Source: Dillenia suffruticosa
Taxonomy: Eukaryota > Streptophyta > Magnoliopsida > Dilleniales > Dilleniaceae
Direction of reading: 5' to 3'
Assembly (NCBI GenBank): GCA_033439265.1
Contig: JAVTVX010000010.1
Location: 9,486,001-9,550,000 of the forward strand
DNA: 64,000 nt
Positions 48,951 through 62,629 of the stretch are shown one piece after another; positions within the stretch are counted from its first letter, which is position 1; every line of letters starts with the position of its first letter. The translations under genes were made by a program, and so were the position numbers. The notes beneath the pieces were generated by a model, which saw only the letters and a list, made by a program, of their open reading frames with translations, did no database searches and was not told where the DNA came from.

Positions 48951-51926
48951 CTGACGTATATCGCTAAGAAGCAGCTTAGGGAATCAAAATCAGTATTGCT
49001 AAGAAGCAGCTTAGGGATCAGAACCAAGTCTATAGATATAGAAGTAATCTAGGAGATTGGTGGCTAAATGAACCCTGGAATAGAAGGTTAAGTCAGTAGC
49101 TTAATAAACTAAAATTCCCCCAACCCCTACAAGTAATCGATCTCTCGTCTGCTGTAATAAATAGCTCCACTTCTGAATTGCTAGTGTTGTATATAGCGTT
49201 TGTTGAATAAAGCAGAAAGCTGGAAATCCTACTTGTTCACAAGTCTATGCTATTAATGGCCGGCTATGTAGCAGTTTATTTCTAGGTTCTACTTGCTACA
49301 ACCTACCATTTAGGCAAAATCACTTAAGTTAGTTTGGTGCTGATATGTGTCTGTGGAGTCCTCAAAACACCACCGGTTTACGACTGAATCAAAGCTTCTG
49401 TAGCAGCTAAACGGCTCTCATTCGAGATCACAACCTCCAACCTCTGATGAACTCGCAACAAGTGATTAATGAATTTTGGTTGCAACAATTTTGCTGAAAC
49501 ATGGGAACAAGTTGGTCCAATCCACTAAAGACTTTATTACCACTCGAATACGAATAAAAATCCACTGGGCCAGGAGGGTCGGACTACCCTTGTCCAATTC
49601 CATCTCATTTGCCACTTAAATTCCTCAAAAAGCCTAATATCTGTGAGATTAGTCTGCACTAAAATGTGTCGAGACAATCACAAGCTGCAAGAATTTAGTT
49701 CCAAGCCATAGGAACGCCTGGACAAAGAGCTACGACCAACCAACGATAAGGCACGAAAACGGCTGGGTTGAGCCTATGTGCCTAGTGCCTCACCCTCAAC
49801 CCACACCGGGAACCATCATGGGCATGCCAGCAACATCCTAGGCTCCAACGCCTACGGCGAAAATGTTCTCCGGGTTGTACTATTCGTGGATTGCCTTTTT
49901 TTAGGCGCATGATTCTTTTCATGTTATGCCACGCATCTTCCATAATGCAATACAAATCCCCCCGGTGCCGGCGGGGGCGGGGGGAGTTTGGGAGAATCGT
50001 GTATGTATCAATTGACCATTATACCCCTGCAGTTTGAGAAGTTTCTAGTCTAGTGGATGATTGTTGGGGGCATCACGGCAATTTCATCGATTAACATGGA
50101 AAGACACCATACATGTCGCTGCAACTCCGGCAACTTTTGACTTCCGGCCACCCCAGACCACCAACTAATAGTGTTGCCAGCTCAACTATCATTGCTAAAA
50201 CCTTGCATTCTGACTACACAAAAATCTAGGAGATGCTAATAGATAGAGTTTATGTAACACATACCCCCTCAACCAATAAGAAAAAATGAACACACGGCGA
50301 CACCCCCCCCTCCCCCCAATGGACGATAGCACAACCCTTCTTAAGCTACGTTTGGCTTTCGGCTTTTTGCAGTGTTTGCACCCTATAAACCTCTACCCTT
50401 TTTAACCTAATATTACATTTCTCTACAAGATACGATCCAAACACTCCTGGCCACAGCCCACACCCACCACCTGTTGCCATTTCCTCCCAAATTAACCCTC
50501 CTTGAGATCGAGATAGAGATCGAGAGAGAGAGAGAGAGAGAGTGAGAGAGAGAGAACCTAGTTTCTGCAATCGTAACACATCCTATTAGAGAGAGAGACA
50601 GTCGACACTCGTGGACAGATCCCAAGATTTAGTCAGCCAACCCCATTAAATCTTAGGACTTCCGGTTCGTACCATAATTTAACAGCTCGAAGAGAGAGAT
50701 TAGAAAATTGAAGAGAGATGAATTTGTAATTTTCCTACGACACGAAGCCCACGTCCTCGTTTGCTCCTTAACCAGTCGAACTGAGACTCCACCACCATGG
50801 TCCGCCTGTCTTCTGCCATAAAATTTTTACTAGAACTTTGATTTTGTTACCGCCGAAAAAAAAAAATTCCATAACCGACGACGGCTTCTCAAGTGCTAGA
50901 TTTTCATTTTCGCTCATCAACGTCACCAAGAGGGGGAAAAAAAAGACACATTCAACTATCAAATATAGATGTATATAAATAAAAAAGAGAAAAAAATCCC
51001 AAAATGGCACGGTCTTTCCGTCTGCTCCCCGGAGGAAGGTCTAAGAGCTACCAAATAAAAATCACACACAATTTAATTAGTTCGATTACTCGCAAGTTAT
51101 TCTTATAAGATGGATAAAAAATCCTTAATTACCATGTTTTAAATTCCCGAAAGAATAAAAAAAAAAATCATATACCCGCCAATCTTTCTGCCATAAAAGG
51201 GCAAAAAAAATTAGAAATAAAAATTTGTAACACAAACCCAACTCCCAAAATTCGGTTGCAGAGAAAAATGGTGGCAGCATGAGTGACAAACCTCGTAATC
51301 AGAGACATGATCATGAATGACTTCAAATGGAACAATCCTTGAAAAACATACGAGGAATAGACTTGGTGCTCCCTGAAGTCCAACTCACCCTTCACAAAAA
51401 AAAAAATAAAAAAGAAATATTCACATTTCAGGGGACATCCACGTCCATTCCTCAAAAAATTCTTCGTCTTCTCTCTCACTCCTCCCTTTCTTCTCTCTCT
51501 CTATCTCTCTCTCTCTCTCTCACGCAAGGCAACTCCCAAAATTTGTAAACAAAAATATTAAATCAGGTATATATATTTATATTGTTGGTTTAATTATTAA
51601 AAGAGAGAAAAGATTGCCTTTATCTAGTTCGAGGTTGGCGAGTCAGTTAGAGTTCTCTCGGGCGAAAGGCAGATCCCCTATTTCGTTCTTCGTTCTTCCG
51701 CTCTCTCTCTCTCACCTGTCTCTAAAATTTTTCTTCAAATTAAAATTGATTTCGTGCATCAATTCAGTCAATTGATTTCGAGTTTCTTCCAATTTTTGAA
51801 TTTCGTCTTTGTTTTGATTTCAGTGGTGTTCTCTGTTTCATTGCTGTTCGCTATGAGAGAGCGAAATTAGGGTTTTGGGAATTCAAAATTGGGGGATATA
51901 ATTAGGGTTTTGTCGATTTCGAGAAG
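48951..51926. other. CCT gene 3' region and ATX-like gene promoter/leader
   Basis: Candidate polyadenylation signals AATAAA are at 49156-49161 and 49206-49211. No coding gene was recognised in 49,260-51,900, although 49,350-50,350 is less AT-rich than usual intergenic DNA here. A (GA)n tract is near 50,521-50,560. CT-rich runs at about 51,494-51,520 and 51,702-51,714 precede the ATX-like start and probably lie in its promoter or leader. Confidence 0.55.
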
Positions 51927-54900
51927 ATGATTATAAAGAAAAACTTGAAGTCGACAATGCCGAGTTTGAAACGATGCAGAGTCGTCGATTCTTGCGGAGA
52001 AGAGGACGACAACTCTGACAATCATCGCAAGAAGAAAAGGATCAACGGCTATTATTCTCTCAATCTTCTTGGAGAAGTCGCCGCCGGGGTGATTCCGCTG
52101 AACGGATATCAATTCAACTATCGCCACTTGTTCTGCAATGGGGAGAACTTAGGGTTTAATAGCTCTTTGTCTTCTGGTTACAGTGACGTTGAAGTTGAAT
52201 CGAAATCGAAGATGAAGACGAAGACGCCGAGGACGATGAAGAAAGAGAAGGATGATGAGATTGTTGTGAAGAAAGTGGAGTCCTCGAGACCTCCACTCGT
52301 TAGGACCTCCAGAGGTCGGGTTCAGGTGCTTCCTTCTAAATTCAATGATTCAATTATCGATAATTGGAAGAAAGAGAAAGGTAAGCCTAGCTCTAAAACT
52401 TCAATCCATAACGACTATTTGGATTCTGAAATGAAGAGAGAGGATACTTGTAGTCAATATGTGAATAAAAAGCAAAATGTGGAGAGATTTGCGAATAAGA
52501 GACCAAAATGCAGCACATTGTGTGAGGAAGCAGAGGTGACTAAATTGGGTTTAATGGGGTTTAAGAATTTTGATGTTAGGAGGTATTATTCAAGTTCTCG
52601 GAGCTCACTGATTTCGCTGCAAGAGCAAATGTTTGACGTTGAGAATGGGAGATTAGGTGAGAAGAGCGAAAGGAGATATGGGGTTGATGATTTTGCTGCG
52701 GGAGATATAGTGTGGGCAAAGTCTGGGAAGAGAGAGCCTGCTTGGCCGGCTATTGTGATCGACCCTGGATCTCAAGCCCCAGAACAGGTTTTGTATGCTT
52801 GTGTTCCTGGAACAGTTTGCGTTATGTTCTTTGGCTACTCAGGAAATGGAAAGCAAAGGGTAAGAAATACATAATTGAATTACCTTCCCCTTTAGGCTTG
52901 TTTCTGTTTATGGACCGATGGTATAGTGCACATTGTATGTGTAAATTTTTCCTTTTGTTTATTCATGCTGAATTCTAAATGATGATGATGAGCAGGACTA
53001 TGCATGGGTTAAACGAGGGATGATCTTCCCTTTTGTAGATCACGTTGAGAGGTGGGTGCTATTTCACTTTCTGTAACTTAATTTTAAATCGGAATTGATA
53101 GCTTGATCGAGCATTTGGGTTGCTGCAAAGTTTTTGTTGTTTTAGGTTTCAGGGACAGGCTGACTTGAATAATAACAAGCCAAGTGATTTTCGTATGGCA
53201 ATAGACGAAGCATTTCTTGCGGTGCATGGATTTACTGAGGCATTGACAAAGGATATAAATATGGCTGCTGGGAATTCAGCTTATTGTGAAGCTGTGCCGC
53301 GGGGGATTCAAGAGTTCACTGGTTCAAATCAGGACTGGGAATTTCACTCTGAACGTCAGGTTTGTTGTGTCTGTGTCCTCTTCTTGTGGTTATCCTTATT
53401 TGAGTATATGCTTCCATTTGTTGAGACCTCCTGCAATTTTAGTGAAAATAGGTTCATGCTGTGCACTGGATATGGTTTGAGGTCGCCCCAACTCCCCCCG
53501 CCCCCAAAAAACATCGTCTCAGCTACATTTGCAAATTATCTTTTGATTGTAATTTTATTACTTTATGCAGGATATAATTATGCACAAGAAAGACCTTCAA
53601 TCATGTGAAGGCTGTGGCTTGAGCCTTCCTTTTAAGGCTACCAAGAAAACTAAAGTTGCTATAAACGGAAACAATCTTTTGTGTAAGCCTTGTACAAAGG
53701 TCAGTATTTTGTGGCTTCTCTGGACGTATATTAAACATCTGCTGTGTTCTCTTAGTAGCTTGGTTTAAATACATTTAATACGCATGTGCATTTTTCCTGC
53801 AGTTACTAAAATCAAATCATTATTGTGGCATATGCAAGAAAATTTGGAATCGTCTTGACAATGGGAACTGGGTAAGGTTTCACACAAATTAGTCTAGCTG
53901 TTATTATAATTTCTCATTTAAGATGACTCATGATATTTTCCTAAATAAATTAGGTGCGCTGCGATGGGTGTAAAGTTTGGGTGCATGCTCAATGTGCTAA
54001 TATTCCTAAGAACCGTTTCAAGGTCTTTATGTAATTCTGTACTAAATGGCTTGTTGAAACCCATTTGCATGTCTATAATAATTTAATAGCAATTACATGG
54101 GATAATCTTGACTCTTTTTCACATTTTCAGGATCTGGGAAATACTGAATATTACTGTCCTGATTGCAAAGCAAAATTTAATTTTGAGTTGTCGGATTCTG
54201 AAAGGGGACGGCCCAAGTAGGTTTTGTCTATTTGCTCTATAGTTTCATTTCCAAAATTCTTGTTGGCATTTGTTGACCAATAGCAGGGTGCATTCTGGTT
54301 GATATCAAATGTAGTCTGTTGCTACTGAATATTTTATGATGGGGTTGTTTCTTGTTGATTATTTATCAGACGTAACAAAAACAGTAGTCAGCCAGCTCTG
54401 CCTGATAAAGTTGCTGTTGTATGCTCTGGAGTGGAAGGCATATATATTCCTAGTCTTCATGTGTAAGCTAAATGACCTGAAAACACCTTTTACATTCAGC
54501 TTCTGCTTTTTAGATTTACCCTTTTCTTTTGGTTAGATGCATAACGTCCTCACAATATGTCAATCATGTAAAAAGGTTCTGGTCCTTAGGTTGTGATAGA
54601 AAATAGAAAAGGTGCTGTATTTGGTTGCAAAACTGTTCAACCCTTCAGGCTGCTGTGGTTTGTATGCTTGATCTGTGAAAGCCAATGTTAGAACAGCATG
54701 ATATGGTGCACCCAAGGTAAATGGGGGAGCATCTGATCATGTGTATTATATCATGGATGTCACTACTTGATTACCAGAAAGTGTTAACTCCCTTATTAGG
54801 TGAAGGCACTACTGCCCCCACCCCTTGATTCTCTTACATTGTTCATTCTTCACATTTAGCAATTGCATATCAGATGCAAGCACATATAGTTGAACATATG

Positions 54901-56155
54901 ATGTCAAATTCTAAGACACATTATTTTATCTTTAGTAGGTTATCGAGGATATTTTCTGGTTAGATGTGGATTTAACACGATCAATGCCTGCATGATAATT
55001 GGATTAACTTTGTGTTCATTCTTTGGTTCCTTTTGGTTTGTAGAGTTGTGTGTAAATGTGGGTACTGTGGCACTGAAAAGCAGGCTCTTCATGAATGGGA
55101 GCGACATGCGGGTTCTAAGGCAAGAAATTGGAGGATTAGTGTTAGAGTGAAGGGTTCCTTGCTACCACTGGAGCAATGGGTTGGTATTTTGACATTGAAT
55201 TACAGTTTTATTCATATTATTTTCTTTACTTCTCAAGGCTCTGACTTGCCTTTTTGCTTACATGTATGAGTTGCTTGCTATCAAGAGCCAACCATCATAG
55301 TCATGCAAATCTTTGTACTTGTTCTTGTCTGCAATATTCATTTTCTTGACCTTTGAACACTAGTTTGGACATCAATCTTGGATAACATTGTATGATGTTG
55401 GGAGGAGTAGGTGGAGAGGATTTGGAAGAGTAGTAAGTTATGTGGGTGAGTCCTTCTGAGCTTTAGACTGACACAAAATAAATGGCTATTAGCAGGCACA
55501 AATGTAGTGAAATGTATTTTTTATCAACTTTCTGGAACATAACTCAAGAGGACAATCCTTTGTGGTAACTTTGCAAGCATATCTAACTTGTTATCCTACT
55601 ATGATGTGTTCCATGTATTTCTGTTAAAAACAAACACTAAAAGAACATTCCAACCTCATCTGGTAATTATATAAATAGACCTGAGTATTTGGGTTATGCA
55701 TTGTTAGAAGGTATGAATCCAAATATAAAGCAAGGTATACAACATGGATACACAGTGATGTGATCTTTAGCCATGCCTGTGTGCATGCTTGCTTTAAAGA
55801 GCTCTGCAAACCATGGTCTAAATGAATTTATCTTCCCTTGGAGATGAGAATCGTGGTTGATTATGTATTCAATAACTGTTTTCCCAGGATGGCCCTATTA
55901 GTTTTGCCTCTCCCTTGCCACTCATAGGCTTGGTAAAAAGTTGTACCATATAGCTTTTCTGTAGGCCTTCCCTGAAGTCCTTGTTATTGGGTTTATGTTC
56001 ACTGGGCTTGAATGTTCACTATTACTGGAGGGTCTAATGGCCATGAAATTGTTAGTTCCTAGACTTTCATGGTTTGGAGTTTCATCCTTTTCCTCATTGG
56101 TGTAAATAATCAACCAGAGAAAATTTTCCTCTTTCCCTCCTCTGCCACCCTCACT

Positions 56156-56205
<50 letters not shown>

Positions 56206-59200
56206 AGGGAGACAAACAGACACACATGATTGTTGGTTTCTAATTCAATTCTTTTTTGACTTTTCAGATGCTGCAGATAGCGGAATCTCATTCAAATGGT
56301 CTATTATCTGTGAATCCACAGAAACGGCCATCCATCAAAGTTAGAAAGCAGAAGTTGCTTTCCTTCTTGCAAGGTATACTATGGCACATACTTTAACAGG
56401 CAAAGATTCATCTTCCTATTGCAGCTGCAGTACAATTTTTCTCCTTTATTTCAACTGCACGTAGAATGTTACACAGGCTGAATGCATTGACATCTATCAC
56501 TCTCTTGCAGAGAAATATGAGCCTGTTTATGCTAAGTGGACAACTGAGCGATGTGCTGTATGTAGATGGGTGGAAGACTGGGACTACAACAAGATTATAA
56601 TCTGCAATAGGTGGGGATTTTGTTTATTAGACCCTGAAGCCTATTTTTTCCCTAGTGATTAGACATTCACAGCAGTACTAAAAATCCATAATCCCAGGAG
56701 TTGGTTGAGGTGATTGCTAATGATCAATTGTGATTAACATATAAAAGTTGTGTGAATACATTTTTTTGGACATTTTTTGAGTCAGTTTGCGGCTTCCTCT
56801 CTCAATTCATAATTGATGAAGTGATTCTGAGTTCTTTATTCCCATTATGGGAAGATCTAGCCCTGCAAATTGCCACTAGGGAACATTCTTTAGTTACTTG
56901 ACAAAATTTCTTTGACACTTTTTTGTACTTTTATCAGATGTCAAATAGCTGTCCATCAAGAATGCTATGGAGCAAGAAATGTCAAAGATTTTACTTCATG
57001 GGTCTGCAGGGCATGTGAGACACCTGAAGTTGAGCAGGAGTGTTGTCTTTGCCCTGTGAAAGGCATGCTTTCTACTTTTTATCTAATTTTATTGTTTCAT
57101 CATCAGTCTTTCTGATCTTTATATGATTGAGTATTTCTTCACCATATTGTTGGGTGGAAGCTGAATTGTTGAGGTGTCCTTGCTGTTTAGGCTTAGTGTA
57201 TATATTAGCCTCAGTTTTCCCTCAAAAGCTTTTACTGATGGGCAGTGTCCATTCCAGACCTGCTTGTGCTGCTTACTTGTCATGTCTCTATGGATAAGGC
57301 ACTTTCCTGTATATTTTGCTAATATGATTTAATTTTTGTAATCTTGCCCAAAATTTTCAGGAGGTGCACTGAAACCAACTGATGTCGAGACATTATGGGT
57401 TCATGTTACATGTGCGTGGTTTCAACCTGAAGTGGCCTTTTCAAGTGATGAAAAAATGGAGCCTGCTGTTGGAATTTTGAGAATTCCATCAAATTCGTTC
57501 ATAAAGGTAGATTTTAACATTTGATCATCATGCTATAATCACTGTTTGCTCATGGATTGCAAGTTATATGCTTTGCTTACATCAGTTGGCATTTCTGGAA
57601 TTATCAATATGATGTTATATTTGGGCATCCATGACAAAGATTGGATAAGTCTTTTCTAATTTGGCACGAATTATAGAAGAGAAAATTAACTTGATTGTTT
57701 CATGCATTTGATGCATCAACATGGAAAAGTACTGTGAATTTTATATTACTTCTGTTGCTTTTTCCCATTTGGTGTGGATGAGAAAGGGTCCCCCCCAACC
57801 CAACCCTCCTCTTGTTGATAAGTTAGTTGGATATCAAATTTTCCTTCGTCCTCTGCCAATCCTTTCCCACATGAGATCACCTCAAGCTTGAGATATCATG
57901 AAATTTGCCAAATTTTGAAGCTTACAGTCAAGTTTCGAACAATTTTTTGTTGATCTGCTTGTTATATATTTTTGAATGTTAGCAGACGAGAATGGGCTTT
58001 CTGATTTTGGAACTTGCTAAAAAGATTAATGGTGATTGGTTTTGTGTGAGCTTCAGATATGTGTAATATGTAAACAAGTTCATGGTTCCTGCACACAGTG
58101 CTGCAAGTGTTCTACATACTATCATGCAATGTGTGCATCAAGGGCAGGGTACCGCATGGAGGTCAGCTACAAATTCTTCTCTGTGTTCTGGTGCATCTTT
58201 TTTTTAAGTCTTCTATATGTTGAATTTGTCCACCTTCTATAAAGGATGTGATCGGTTTCTTGCAGATTTCATCTACCTTGTTTCCGTATGTCTTTAATCT
58301 TAACAAGTTGAGAGAGAGCCAAACAGAGAGAGAAGTTAGATCACTTGAACGTGTTCATTAATAAGATAACCAAAAGAATGGAAATTATCTGATGTACTGC
58401 TTTTGTTAAAAGAAGTTCAGGGAAAATTGCTTTCAGTCTCAAAGTACTTTTTGTTGGAAAAAGTGACAAATGTTGATAGGAAAATATATATTTTTCTATG
58501 GAATCTCCTTAGACGAACTTAAGAATTTGTAAGCAATTTGTGGTTACAATTTGAGCAAATTTTGGTTACATTAAGAACGAGGAGAAGTGAATAGATGGCA
58601 AAGTTTGCCTACATCAGCAAGACAGCCTGATGGGCTTCATTACTCGTGATTTGGTTGCTTGCTGTGTATTGGGAGCTGTGTACAGGATTTGAATTAAAGG
58701 AGGGTGTGATGATTGTATTGGAAGATACATATTCAAAATCCATCTTCCTCTTTGTTTGAGACATATCTAGGGCCTTTGCTTGTTCTTGAATGCGTAATTT
58801 TTATTTGTTCTACTTTTCTGTGATTAAATTGCTTCTGACATCTTGTGTCTTGCAGTTGCACAGCTTGGAAAAAAATGGAAAGCAGATTACAAAGATGGTT
58901 TCATATTGTGCTTACCACAGGTATGACTTCTTTTCTTCACAAGCTAAAGTGAATTGAACATCCATCTTTACAATCCCCTTTCTCGACAATGAAGGTAGAA
59001 GACTGCCTTTTATCAGAACCTATCATGAGCCAGAATGTCAGAAAAAATGCATTGACGTTGATACATATTAGAGTTTTGTATGTTATTTAATAGGGATTTT
59101 GTGGTCACAATTTCATCAAAATATTTGGCCAGCGTCAATTCTTTTCTCCTTTTCTTCCTTGGTAACAGGGCTCCAAATCCGGACACTGTTTTAATCATGC

Positions 59201-59626
59201 AGACTCCTCTGGGGGTCTTCTCCACCAACTGCCTGGCACAAAATAAGAAGCGAACAGGCTCAAGGCTGATTTCTTCTAAAAGAATAAAAGCTGAAGAGAC
59301 TCCAACTCTGGAGATTGCTGAGATCGAGCTATTCTCTGCAGCAAGGTGCCGGGTCTACAAAAGATCAAACAACAGGAAGGTACACGAGTTAGATAGTGGT
59401 TGTTGGCCAACATATGTAAGATACTTATATTTGAATCTACTTTGAGGAACTTATATATCTAGAGAAGCAAAAGTTTCTCATTGTAATATTTTGATACATC
59501 GGAATGCATTTTACAAGGATTTGTTGATTGTCCAGAAAGAGAACATAGAACAAGAAAAGGGGAAAACCTGAAAGTTCTCAATTCAACTGACTACCCATAT
59601 TATAAATTATGACTATACAGTGCACT

Positions 59627-59664
<38 letters not shown>

Positions 59665-62591
59665 TTCTTGTGCTGCTAACAAAGCTACTCCCTGAAGCTA
59701 TCTATTGTATGTTTATAAGTGCCAGCTAAAGAATGAATTTATATATTTTTGTGTTTATTCCATGTTAAACTTTTGTTTCAATACCTGTCCTTTTGCGATC
59801 CATGTTATTCTGTAGTACATGTTCCTGGCTTTTGATTCAATTGTTGTTACACTTCCATTCATATTTGGACACAGAAGACAGCAGATGAGACTGTTGCTCA
59901 CTGTGTAAGGGGGCCTTACCATCATCCATTAGCTGCCATAGAAAGCTTAAACACATTCAGAGTAAGCTTTCCCCCTCACTTTTTTCTTTAAATTTTAAGT
60001 GGCAGTCAATATGAATCATTCTAAGTGTCTTCTTTTTTATTAATTTTTTTGGTTGTCCCTTCTTTCAGGAGGCAGAGGAGCCTAAAACTTTTTCGACATT
60101 TAGGGATCGGCTTTACCATCTACAGGCAAGGGTTCTTTCATCTGGTCAAGTTACTATTTCCTGCATTTTTTTCTCTCTCTCCACTGAGGACGTTCTCTTA
60201 TTTCTCCAGAAGACAGAAAATGATCGGGTCTGCTTTGGTAGATCTGGAATCCATGGTTGGGGCCTTTTTGCACGACGGGACATTCAAGAAGGAGATATGG
60301 TACATGTCCAAATTATATATTATATATATATATATATGTATGTATGTATGTATGTGTTTCCAAATATCATCCCTATTTCTGGTCCAAAGGTTAATGAGCC
60401 ACATAAGAAAGGCCGACTCTTCTTCTACTCGTAATCTTCCCAAATCCACAGGATTTGATCCTAAGACTTAGTGGTGCTACCTCAAGAGTCTTTATGAGAT
60501 GAACTCACTTGCACCTAGTATCCCTTCATTTTTGACTTTTTTAAGTGATTAGGTTATTTTACTCCAATTAGCATAGGTTGACCATTTCTCTATCTGGTTG
60601 CCATGGAGTAACAATATTTGAAGCCACTTTTGACTTAGAAACTTATTGGATTAAACCTGACTATGAGTATTGGCTTTGGCTTATAACTTCTACTTTTAAG
60701 TAAAAGCTAAGAAGCAAAGGGGTGTTTGGTTCAAATTATAGGTTAACCAAAGTACTTACATAAGTTAAAAGTCAGAACTTTACTTCTGATTATTGGCTTA
60801 TCACTATAGCTACTCTTTGACAAAGTAAAAGACAGTAATTTCCCCAATTATTTTCAAATACCAAAACTACCTTTATTCTAATTTATATAAGATAATCCCT
60901 AACAACCCTTTCTGGTCATTTTAACACATAAGTTACTTTTAACCCTTTGACCAAGTGCTTAAACTATTTAAAAGTAGCTTTTTAGTAGTTTTGTGAAACA
61001 TTAAACTACTTATTTTTGAATGGACGTAAAAACTACTTATAAATCAAAAGTTAAAGTAGGTAGCTAAGCCAAACATTTTGCATGTAGTGCCCACAGCTTT
61101 AGTTTTCATTTTTCCATGGACTTCCATTCAAATATATTGTAGAAATCGAATTGATGACATTGATGGGTAGAAGACAGATCCTTCAGAGTCCTGAAAATGG
61201 CTCCACAATTTTGATTCCCAATCCTCTTGATATGATTCCAGACAACTTTTAAATTGTATCATTGTAGTTGCTGGGTTCATTGTCATAAAAAATCTGATTC
61301 GTGATCCCAATAGGGGATGATGAGGTGTAGTTGGATATGTTTAAAGTGTGAAGGAAAGGGGTGTTAAAGCAGCTTTTGTTTGTTTTTATGTGTGTGTTTG
61401 TCCACCAGGTTCTTGAATATCGTGGTGAACAAGTTAGACGTAGTGTAGCAGATCTGAGGGAGGCGCGCTACCGGTTAGAAGGCAAAGATTGTTATGTAAG
61501 TTATTTTAGTTTGACCTTTTGTCATCTCTATCATTGTTATCATCGTCATTATCACATCTTATGACATCAACTTGTGTCTGTGTAGGCAAAATATATCATA
61601 CCTTGCCAATGAGCTATAGCTCAACTAGCACCGTTCCCCCTTCATGTAAAAGTCTTGAGTTGGATCCTCCTTATGTACAAAATATATATATATATATATA
61701 TATCATACCTTTGTTATTATGTTTTCCTAGACCTGGCCATTGGGCCGAACAAGCCCACCAGTTCAGGGCTTACAAAAAGTACCCTTGACCTGAACCAGGT
61801 TAATGTTGAATACCGTTCCAGTTTGGGGCAGTTCAGGGCCAGATTGTGTTAAGGACAATGACAACCAGTTCCTGAGTGGTCCCCCCCTTCTCTGTTTGGA
61901 TCTTCAAGGGTTGGGTGGGTCTGTCAAGGTTCCAACCCTTGAATGGTTCTGGTTTTTTGAGGAAGACCTGAAACAGTGTTTTTTTTTTTTTTTTTTTTTT
62001 AGCTGATTCAGGTTCGAGGCCAGTTTTTGTGGAGTTGAACCTAGGGAGTGGACCATTGACCAAGGTCCAGTCTCTGGGATTGACGAGCCTGGAACTGACC
62101 TGGTGGCTAGGTCTATGTTTCACCATAGTTTTACCTCTAATGACATCCAACTAGTTACATATTTAGACTCAATGACTATTACATGTTACACTTTTTGATA
62201 TAATATTACATGTTACACTTGAGAACAAGTGTATTGATTGAAGTAACAATCTACATATGTGCCTTTAATAACTCAAGTATATGAATGTACTCTTTCGAGT
62301 TTTTGAGGTTGACACGAGTACAGAAGAACTGCGTATTAACTTCTTGTTAAATGAGCAAAGCATAGGAAGAAAACTAAATGCCATGTTTCTTCCATTTTGT
62401 GGAGTTTTGAGGCTTTGAGAAGATTCCAATTATATTTGTCGGAAGTTCTTCAATAGCTAATTGAGATTTTGCACAACCTTGACCTTCAGTAATGAATATG
62501 CATTTTACTCAATTTTTTGCTTCACAACTGTTGTTTTACATTAAACAGATGCATCATTTCTAGCATATTATATTGTTGCAGTCTTTTTTCC

Positions 62592-62629
<38 letters not shown>

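Noticed and set aside
49260-50350. Less AT-rich stretch considered as a gene
   Set aside because: No long frame or familiar motif on either strand; poly(C) runs and stops are frequent.
53120-55269. Several separate open frames as independent small genes
   Set aside because: They are exons of the ATX-like gene read through into introns.
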